Below are positions 24,773 through 38,366 of a stretch of DNA of 38,366 nucleotides, piece after piece. The notes beneath the pieces are model-generated. The model saw nothing but the letters and a program-made list of their open reading frames with translations. It searched no databases and was not told the origin of the DNA. Every line of letters starts with the position of its first letter. Within the stretch, counting starts at the first letter, position 1. This DNA comes from an uncultured Collinsella sp. (GTDB taxonomy: Bacteria; Actinomycetota; Coriobacteriia; Coriobacteriales; Coriobacteriaceae). A program made the translations under genes and the position numbers. The stretch spans positions 1 to 38,366 of the forward strand of contig UPXY01000017.1 in NCBI GenBank assembly GCA_900538305.1, written 5' to 3'.

Positions 24773-25246
<474 letters not shown>

Positions 25247-25275
25247 GATAAATCTCCTCTAGCGTGGATTTCGTC

Positions 25276-25303
25276 GCGCTGCCTGCGATGTGCGAGGCGG
25301 CGC
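25276..25303. other. Intergenic hairpin between rpsL and rpsG
   Basis: GCGCTGCCT (25276-25284) pairs with AGGCGGCGC (25295-25303) with one wobble, around a 10-nt loop. No T-tract follows on the minus strand. Confidence 0.5.
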
Positions 25304-25321
25304 GCAAGCGATATGGGTCTG

Positions 25322-25699
25322 TTACTTCTGCTTAGGACGCTTCGCGCCGTAGCGGGAGCGGGACTGCAGGCGGTTGTTCACCGCAGCGCAGTCGTAGGCG
25401 CCGCGGATGATCTTGTAGCGTACACCGGGCAGGTCGCGCACGCGGCCGCCGCGGACGAGCACGATGGAGTGCTCCTGCAGGTTGTGACCCTCGCCGGGGA
25501 TGTAGGCCGTAACCTCGATACCGTTGACCAGACGAACACGGGCCACCTTACGAAGAGCCGAGTTCGGCTTCTTGGGGGAGGTGGTGAACACGCGGGTGCA
25601 CACGCCGCGCTTCTGCGGGTTGTGCTGAAGAGCCGCGTTCTTGGACTTCGCGGGCTTGGACTTGCGGCCGTGAAGGACCAGCTGGTTAATTGTAGGCAA
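25322..25699 (-). CDS. rpsL: 30S ribosomal protein S12 (uS12) with Arg88
   Basis: It is the decoding-centre protein. The 125-aa sequence begins MPTINQLVLHGRKSK from a TTG at 25699, with AAGGAG upstream. K43 in SPKKPNSALRK is wild type, but residue 88 in GGRVRDLPGVRY is Arg (codon CGC at 25436-25438), where most bacteria have Lys; K88R is a classic streptomycin-resistance substitution. It is the first gene of the str unit, with a TTGACA promoter about 120 bp upstream. Confidence 0.96.
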   Translation of the reverse strand: MPTINQLVLHGRKSKPAKSKNAALQHNPQKRGVCTRVFTTSPKKPNSALRKVARVRLVNGIEVTAYIPGEGHNLQEHSIVLVRGGRVRDLPGVRYKIIRGAYDCAAVNNRLQSRSRYGAKRPKQK

Positions 25700-26029
25700 A
25701 GCGTACTCCTTCTTCTGATGATTCCAGCTTGTATACTAGGTGCAACGGCTTGAATCGAGGCGTCAGCATCCACCTTCGAAACACGCAAGGCGGTACATTA
25801 CGCGCGCGGGTATAGCTTGTCAAACACCACGCGTCCGGGCGTATCCTTAATTTGGACGAAACTCGCGGAATCTCCATATTTAATTGAGCCGTGTTGTGTA
25901 TCACGGCTTTAGTTTCCTAGAAGCCACAGATAGGTCGTGCATCACGCTAACCTGATCATCGTTCTAGGTAAGCCCGAACGGCGCAATGCGCGGTATATGA
26001 GCCCCTCGTGGAACCCACGTCGATGTGGC
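25700..26029. other. Gene-free 330-bp region upstream of rpsL
   Basis: It contains the rpsL leader (about 90 nt), the TTGACA promoter and an AGCCGTG/CACGGCT hairpin (25887-25908) of unclear role. No clear terminator for the upstream CPBP protease gene was found, only a weak CCAC/GTGG stem near its stop codon. Confidence 0.6.
25795..25823 (-). promoter_or_regulatory. rpsL (str unit) promoter
   Basis: On the minus strand a perfect TTGACA (25818-25823) is followed by a 17-bp spacer and TAATGT (25795-25800, weak -10). Transcription would begin about 90 nt before the rpsL TTG. Confidence 0.6.
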
Positions 26030-27070
26030 TTACGAGAAAGTTGCAGGACGTTCCCCGCGATCGTGCAACGAGACCATCGCGCCCACGGTGAACACCGTGC
26101 CGATCGCAAGCTCGACCCAGAACGGGAGCCAAGGAGCCACCGTATATATAACATCCGATCCAAGCGTTCCCATAAGGTTGTAGACCGCATGCATGAGCAT
26201 CGCGGGTACGATCGACCCGCTCCGGTGCGCCACGTATCCCATGAACAATCCGAGCACGAACGTATAGATACCCTGCACAAGATTCCCGTGGAACAGGCCG
26301 AACGCAAGCGCCTGCAGCACATTCGCAACAACGAACGGCACGCCGGCTCGCTTGAGATACGTGAGCCCTAAGCCTCTGAAACCCGTCTCCTCGACGAGCG
26401 GCGGAAGCACGATCGTCGAGATGAACCACATGATGCCGTAATCTAGCAGTCCGGAATCGCCAACGAGTTCCTGATACTCCTCCATCGCGGCTGGAAGCAG
26501 CACCATGACGAGAATCATGATGAACGTCGTGACGAACTGCATGCCGATGCCGAGGAACGTAGCGTCGAACCAAACGCTGCGCGCGACACCGCGCACGCGA
26601 AACGATATCTGCTCGGGAAGGGCGGCGGCATTTCCCCAGATCACGCTGGAAGGCACAGCAGGCAGCTGCTCAGAATGCGCTGCGAGCCCTGGCGCCACAG
26701 GCCCTTGGGCCGGTACCGCCACCGGTATCGAAGCGCCGGGCACCTGATTCGGCAACCCTATTGCCGATGCCTGCGCCACCTGCGCCGCACGCGCTCGTTC
26801 TGCACGACGCCCCCGTCGCCGCTGCACCACGACCCAGAGCAGCACGGGAATGCCGAACAGCACATATACCACAGCGGAAAACAGGTTGAGGTTATCCATG
26901 AGAAAGAGGTAGGCCTCTGCGACCGCTCGGCTTCCGCCGGTCGCGCGCGCAAATCCCTCGATCACTCCGAGCACTACCCCGCTCGTAAAGGTGGGGAGCA
27001 CGATCATGGCCACGAAGACCAGCAGCGCAAGCAGCACGTTCTTGATGCGATATCCCAGAGTCTTCTGCAT
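26030..27070 (-). CDS. CPBP-family intramembrane metalloprotease
   Basis: It is a CAAX/bacteriocin-processing (Abi) type membrane glutamic or metalloprotease, predicted in the cytoplasmic membrane. The 346-aa protein has two N-terminal membrane segments (about 12-38 and 65-82), a Pro/Ala-rich basic soluble stretch (84-165), then the catalytic core: E227-E228 and R232 (VEETGFRG), H261 (AFGLFHGNLVQG), and H294/N298 (MHAVYN). GGGAG precedes the ATG. It lies between the surface protein gene and rpsL, interrupting the rpoBC-str order. Natural substrate unknown. Confidence 0.88.
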   Translation of the reverse strand: MQKTLGYRIKNVLLALLVFVAMIVLPTFTSGVVLGVIEGFARATGGSRAVAEAYLFLMDNLNLFSAVVYVLFGIPVLLWVVVQRRRGRRAERARAAQVAQASAIGLPNQVPGASIPVAVPAQGPVAPGLAAHSEQLPAVPSSVIWGNAAALPEQISFRVRGVARSVWFDATFLGIGMQFVTTFIMILVMVLLPAAMEEYQELVGDSGLLDYGIMWFISTIVLPPLVEETGFRGLGLTYLKRAGVPFVVANVLQALAFGLFHGNLVQGIYTFVLGLFMGYVAHRSGSIVPAMLMHAVYNLMGTLGSDVIYTVAPWLPFWVELAIGTVFTVGAMVSLHDRGERPATFS

Positions 27071-27156
27071 AGCCGGCGCTCTCCCTACTCAACGACCTCG
27101 CTTGTGCTTGATGGTACCACGGCACCCAGCGCGCGGCGCCATATGTACGGCAACGC

Positions 27157-27190
27157 AGGTGGGGCCGAACCCTTCGGTTCGACCCCACCT
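27157..27190 (-). terminator. Hairpin after the surface-protein gene
   Basis: AGGTGGGG-CGAAC (27157-27170) and its partner (27177-27190) make a 14-bp stem, with a U-G wobble on the minus strand and a 6-nt loop. No T-tract follows. It lies 40 nt past the surface-protein stop and before the protease start; probably a weak terminator or stabiliser. Confidence 0.5.
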
Positions 27191-27230
27191 GAAGTTATAT
27201 AACACCCCTTTGGGAACGTCGGCGCAACGC

Positions 27231-29486
27231 TTACCCGCGCTTGCGACTCACCACCGCGCCCGCGCCCAGAGCGATCATGCCCGCCGCAGCGAAAGCGCCC
27301 ATCGCGACCACGCTCAGATCTCCCGTCTGCTCGAGCGTGCCACCGGAAGGCTGCTCGGCCGTGGTATTTCCATCTGAAGGCTGGTCGGTAATCCGCTCCC
27401 ACTTAGCATAGAGCGTGAGATCCGCAGTGACCGGGCGCGCGAAATCGTAGGCCTCCGCGGCATACGCACCGTTCTCGAGCTCGTACCAACCCAGGAAACG
27501 ATACCCTGCGCACTCGGGATCCTGGGGCTTCGATACCCCCTGACCGTTGGGAACCTCGACGGAAGCGTTCGCGGTGCCTTTAAGGCAGTCGTCGAATGTC
27601 ACTGTATGGGTGACCTGTTCGATCGGCTTTGTGTCGCCACCCTGCCCATCGTTAAAATCTTGCGCGTCCTGCTCGTTCTGGAAGAGCCAGGTGTGCCCGT
27701 CTTCGTCAATGACCTTGTAGCTGCCGCCGTTCGCAAGCGCCTCGGCTTTCGTCGGATACACGTCGCACGTGCCATCTTCGTTCACCACGACCGCGGCATC
27801 CCCTACGAGATACCCCTTGATGCTCGCGTCTGAGAACGCGCCGCTCGACACCTCGACCGTCACCGGGGTTGTATCGGGGCGTGTGGGATCTACCAGCTCT
27901 TGCAGCGCGCTCCCCTCGTCGCTTGTATAGGTTCCACCTTGGATCTCAACGTTGACTGTACGGTCTTTATAGCCGCCATCCACATAGATTGCCGCACCGG
28001 TCTCAGCGATGCCGCCAGTCGAAGGGATGCCCGCGGGATCGTTCTCTCCCTTCGCATGAATAACGCTGTCGCCACTCATGACAAGCGAGCCACCTTTGAT
28101 GCCGATACCCGTGCCCGCCGTGATCTGCGTGTCGCGCACGGTAAGCGTGCTGTCGGCAGCCGGGAAGTAGACGCCCATCACATCGTCGGGCACGGTGATC
28201 GTACAGCCGTCGAGCGTGACGGCATTCTTCGTGTTAAGACCGTAAACCTGGATGCCGGCACCGCCGCTGTTCTGCATCGTAAGATCGACGTTCTCAAGCG
28301 TGAGGTTGGCACCGTCCATCCCGTCCTTATCGGCAACCATGATGATTACCGCATTCTCCGATGTAGAGGTCGAAACGATCGCGCCGTTCATGATGGTGAG
28401 ATCGGCTCCCGAGCCGGCGAGGCTCACCACTGCGTCAGCATCCGAGGTGACCGTGCGCCCGTTCAGGTCGATCGCGGCAGCGAAGCCGTCAACCGAAATT
28501 TGAGCGTTCGCATCTTCATACAGCGTCAGAGTATCACCATCGGAAAGGGCGCCGAGCGCCGTCGAGGCAAGCTGGTAGTATTCGATGCTCCCACCGCTCT
28601 TCACGATTTTCGCACCGGCAGCCGCTTCGGAATCGAGCGACGTGACGTACCACGCCCCATCGCGCTCGATGCACTGCATATTCGCGGGGAGCACCGTTGC
28701 AACGTCGCTTTCGAAGCGACTCGTGAGCGTCGCCCCACTCGGCAGCTCACCTTCCACGCCACCAACCGTGCCGCCCAGGAGCTCAAGGGCTCCCACGCCC
28801 GCATGCGATTTGACGCTTCCCCGCAAAATTGGGGTATCTAGACTGCCCGCCTCGCCGACTGTGAGGCTACATGCACCCCTCGGAGCTCCCTGAGTCATAT
28901 CGACGGCAATCCCGCCACTTGTCGAGACAAGGGTACCACCCATGATGTTGGCGGTCGCGTTAAGCTGAAGGCTGAGCGGCACAGGAGCGGAGAGCGTTCC
29001 ACCCGTCATGTTGAACTCCGCGCCAGTCGTCGTCATACCGACCGCAGCGCCAGTCGAATTGCTCACGGATCCGCTCTTCACGGTTATCTTCGAATTGCGA
29101 CCTGAACGCGTCTGAATGGTATACGAATCGGTTCCCGAGATGGTTCCGTCACCATTCGGGCTGCTGTCCTGAATTTCAAGCGCGCTGCTTATTCCCATTC
29201 GAATCGAATGGTCGGCCATTTCAAGCGTACATCCGTTCAAGTCGAGTACGACCGTGCTGTTCCTACCCAACGACAGATCATCCGTTGCTGTGATATTGCC
29301 AGCAAGCGTAATCGTCGAGGGGCCGTCGGCAGACGCACTCTTCACAGCATCGACCAGCTCCTCAAAGCTGTCAACTTCGACTTTCTCCGCATACGCCATA
29401 CGCGGCGCCAGCACGACGAGCATCGCAGCGACGCTGATGAACACCGCCGCAACGAATGGCTTCAGCGTTCTTCGCACGACATCCAT
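27231..29486 (-). CDS. Cell-surface beta-helix protein with InlB-type repeat and LEQTG sorting-like signal
   Basis: The 751-aa protein has a signal peptide (1-33, cleavage after AYA), a long Gly/Thr/Ser-rich region with short repeated strands (GG-T, LDLNG-T-, ITV-SGSV), typical of right-handed beta-helix proteins, and an InlB/Flg_new-type repeat at about 627-697 (GYRFLGWYELENGAY through LTLYAKWE). The C-terminus is a sorting-type signal: LEQTG (718-722), a hydrophobic helix, then RKRG. LEQTG has Glu where sortase A motifs have Pro. Probably wall-anchored adhesin-like; ligand unknown. It has its own TTGACA promoter. Confidence 0.88.
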   Translation of the reverse strand: MDVVRRTLKPFVAAVFISVAAMLVVLAPRMAYAEKVEVDSFEELVDAVKSASADGPSTITLAGNITATDDLSLGRNSTVVLDLNGCTLEMADHSIRMGISSALEIQDSSPNGDGTISGTDSYTIQTRSGRNSKITVKSGSVSNSTGAAVGMTTTGAEFNMTGGTLSAPVPLSLQLNATANIMGGTLVSTSGGIAVDMTQGAPRGACSLTVGEAGSLDTPILRGSVKSHAGVGALELLGGTVGGVEGELPSGATLTSRFESDVATVLPANMQCIERDGAWYVTSLDSEAAAGAKIVKSGGSIEYYQLASTALGALSDGDTLTLYEDANAQISVDGFAAAIDLNGRTVTSDADAVVSLAGSGADLTIMNGAIVSTSTSENAVIIMVADKDGMDGANLTLENVDLTMQNSGGAGIQVYGLNTKNAVTLDGCTITVPDDVMGVYFPAADSTLTVRDTQITAGTGIGIKGGSLVMSGDSVIHAKGENDPAGIPSTGGIAETGAAIYVDGGYKDRTVNVEIQGGTYTSDEGSALQELVDPTRPDTTPVTVEVSSGAFSDASIKGYLVGDAAVVVNEDGTCDVYPTKAEALANGGSYKVIDEDGHTWLFQNEQDAQDFNDGQGGDTKPIEQVTHTVTFDDCLKGTANASVEVPNGQGVSKPQDPECAGYRFLGWYELENGAYAAEAYDFARPVTADLTLYAKWERITDQPSDGNTTAEQPSGGTLEQTGDLSVVAMGAFAAAGMIALGAGAVVSRKRG

Positions 29487-29538
29487 TATTACCGCCTTCC
29501 ACCCAACACAATCGGGCTATTGCCCCAATTATGCGCAG

Positions 29539-29566
29539 GTTATCATGAACCCCCTCCCCTTGTCAA
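29539..29566 (-). promoter_or_regulatory. Promoter of the surface-protein gene
   Basis: On the minus strand, a perfect TTGACA (29561-29566) with 16-bp spacing precedes GATAAC (29539-29544; 4 of 6). It is about 55 nt upstream of the ATG. Confidence 0.55.
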
Positions 29567-29733
29567 AAAGAAGCCACTCGTATTGCACTCGGCGCATGCC
29601 CGCAGACACGCATCGCGATTCCGTCCATTGCAAAACCTAGTCTCACCCCAACCGACCTCGGCAGCCGCCTTGCGCGCGGCGGAAACGCAAGCAACAAACG
29701 CCACCTCCCGATGGGCTCTCATCGCGATACAAG

Positions 29734-29767
29734 ATGCGACCCGCCCTCATATGAAGGCGGGTCGCAT
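29734..29767 (-). terminator. Hairpin after rpoC
   Basis: A perfect 12-bp stem ATGCGACCCGCC/GGCGGGTCGCAT with a 10-nt loop lies about 30 nt past the rpoC stop. The following bases (CTTGTATCG) are only weakly T-rich, so it may be an inefficient intrinsic terminator. Confidence 0.6.
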
Positions 29768-29795
29768 GCGAGCAAGATTTCCGGCGAGGTCGAGG

Positions 29796-37802
<8,007 letters not shown>

Positions 37803-37890
37803 GCTCTTTCCTCCTCGCAAGAACGGACGGGCACTGCGGCCGAGCGGAACGCGACATGCCTCCGGCCGGTGCCAAATATCGCAGCCTATT

Positions 37891-37918
37891 AGTTTATCAA
37901 TCGCCTACCGTTTAGCAA
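37891..37918 (-). promoter_or_regulatory. Possible rpoB promoter
   Basis: On the minus strand TTGCTA (37913-37918; 4 of 6) is followed by 16 bp and TAAACT (37891-37896; 4 of 6), about 85 nt before the rpoB start. Both matches are modest and other alignments are possible. Confidence 0.3.
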
Positions 37919-37994
37919 GAAAATGCTTGACGTGGAGCCGATTCTGGGGTAAGGAAATTTTTTATTTATAAAACCGCTGGTAAAACGCATATAT

Positions 37995-38008
37995 CGAACA
38001 TATGTTCA
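37995..38008. promoter_or_regulatory. LexA-box-like palindrome
   Basis: CGAACATATGTTCA contains the perfect palindrome GAACATATGTTC. It matches the Gram-positive SOS-box pattern CGAAC-N4-GTTCG at every defined position but the last. It lies about 190 bp upstream of the rpoB start, and no SOS gene is seen nearby within the window. Confidence 0.4.
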
Positions 38009-38037
38009 TGTAATTTGAATGAACGTCGCAAATGATA

Positions 38038-38057
38038 AAACCCAGACAGGCTGGTTT
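38038..38057 (-). terminator. Weak terminator-like hairpin upstream of rpoB
   Basis: On the minus strand AAACCAG and CTGGGTTT form a stem with one bulge and a 5-nt loop, followed by TTTTATCATTT (counting the last stem bases). It could end transcription of a gene beyond the right edge. Confidence 0.4.
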
Positions 38058-38118
38058 CATCCTTTCTCGCACCGGCGCGCGAGCGTGCAAGCGCCGCCGC
38101 CTACCTCCCAGCGCGGGC

Positions 38119-38150
38119 ATCTCCCAGCGATGCTATCCCCCAGCGATGCT
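38119..38150. repeat. 16-bp tandem repeat, two copies
   Basis: ATCTCCCAGCGATGCT at 38119-38134 is repeated with one change at 38135-38150. The shared ATCTCCC start continues directly into the 51-bp repeat array. Confidence 0.8.
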
Positions 38151-38332
38151 ATCTCCCAAAATATGCGGAAACAGGCAATAAGGGACAGAGGCGGGGCGCT
38201 TATCTCCCAAAATATGCGAAATCGGGCAATAAGGCGCGGAGGCGAGGCGCTTATCTCCCGGAATATGCAAAAACGGGCAATAAGGGGCAGAGGCGGGCCG
38301 CTTATCTCCCGAAATATGCGGAAACGGGAGAC
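38150..38332. repeat. 51-bp tandem repeat array, 3.6 copies
   Basis: Units begin at 38150, 38201, 38252 and 38303, exactly 51 bp apart; each starts TATCTCCC, contains an AATATGC segment and, in the three full units, GGCAATAAGG. Within a unit TTATCTCCC and GGGCAATAA are imperfect inverted repeats. The fourth unit breaks off near 38332, where TCTCCCG and CGGGAGA make a perfect short stem. Confidence 0.85.
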
Positions 38333-38366
38333 GCGGCGCCGCCGCGGGGCGCCCGCCGCCGCGGGG

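Larger units (their letters stand above)
29487..29795. other. Gene-free 309-bp region between surface protein and rpoC
   Basis: It contains the surface-protein promoter near 29539-29566 and the rpoC 3' hairpin at 29734-29767. Short open frames here have no recognisable product. Confidence 0.6.
37803..38366. other. Gene-free 564-bp region upstream of rpoB
   Basis: It holds the rpoB leader and a weak promoter, an AT-rich stretch near 37955-37975, a LexA-box-like palindrome (37995-38008), a hairpin (38038-38057) and tandem repeats up to the window end. The final 35 bases are very GC-rich (GCCGCCGCGGGG type). Confidence 0.6.

Noticed and set aside
25887..25908. AGCCGTG/CACGGCT hairpin as a terminator for the CPBP protease gene
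   Set aside because: On the minus strand no T-tract follows; the T-richer side faces the plus strand, where no gene ends. Role left open.
38119..38332. Possible CRISPR array
   Set aside because: Units repeat end to end at a fixed 51-bp period with similar sequence throughout; there are no unique spacers and no cas genes.

Overview
The window is a high-GC actinobacterial segment, most like Coriobacteriia (a Collinsella-type gut anaerobe). This is inferred from gene order, codon bias, C-terminal sorting-type signals with a TGD context, and the set of accessory families; no 16S rRNA gene is present. It holds most of the RNA polymerase / ribosomal-protein supercluster on the minus strand. Read in transcription order from the right end: rpoB, rpoC; a surface protein and a CPBP-family membrane protease; rpsL, rpsG, fusA, rpsJ; a 1.45 kb break with a glutaredoxin and a small GNAT protein on the plus strand; rplC, rplD, rplW, rplB, rpsS, rplV, rpsC, rplP, rpmC, rpsQ, rplN, rplX; an 8.6 kb break; then rplE, rpsN, rpsH, rplF, rplR, rpsE, rpmD, rplO, secY, adk, map.

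The usually continuous rpoBC-str-S10-spc array is therefore cut in three places. Strong intrinsic terminators follow rplX (14987-15023) and rpsJ (22202-22237), and promoter-like sequences precede rpsL, rplC and rplE, so the pieces look like separate transcription units. The 8.6 kb break carries an M19 dipeptidase, a PatB/MalY-type C-S lyase, a probable ATC hydrolase, a long U32 (RlhA-like) protein, an RluA-family pseudouridine synthase, RidA, and an AbiEi-like/PD-(D/E)XK protein with repeated operator-like motifs upstream. Several of these fit cysteine or dipeptide catabolism. REP-like palindromes (core TTTGGGGACGGGGTC or TGTCCCCAA) and a CCCCAGGGG module are seen only in the two breaks inside the S10/spc cluster.

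The most interesting signals are in conserved genes. RpoC has a C-terminal extension of about 225 residues containing a helix-hairpin-helix segment that lines up without gaps with the RNA polymerase alpha C-terminal domain and keeps the positions of its DNA-contacting Arg, Asn, Gly, Lys and Glu. RpoB has an 8-residue insertion in fork loop 2 with loss of the RERAG motif and of the Arg529 and Arg540 equivalents. RpoC also has substitutions in the bridge helix (Leu788 to Ser and Lys789 to His, E. coli numbering) and in the trigger loop (Phe935 to Ile). S12 has Arg at position 88, where Lys is usual and where Arg is a classic streptomycin-resistance substitution. Together these suggest an unusual transcription and translation apparatus in this lineage.

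Start codons were chosen by Shine-Dalgarno placement. Several core genes appear to use TTG (rpsL, rpsJ, rpoB) or GTG (fusA, rpoC, rplP, secY, rplF). The right end holds the rpoB upstream region, with a LexA-box-like palindrome and a 51-bp tandem repeat array.
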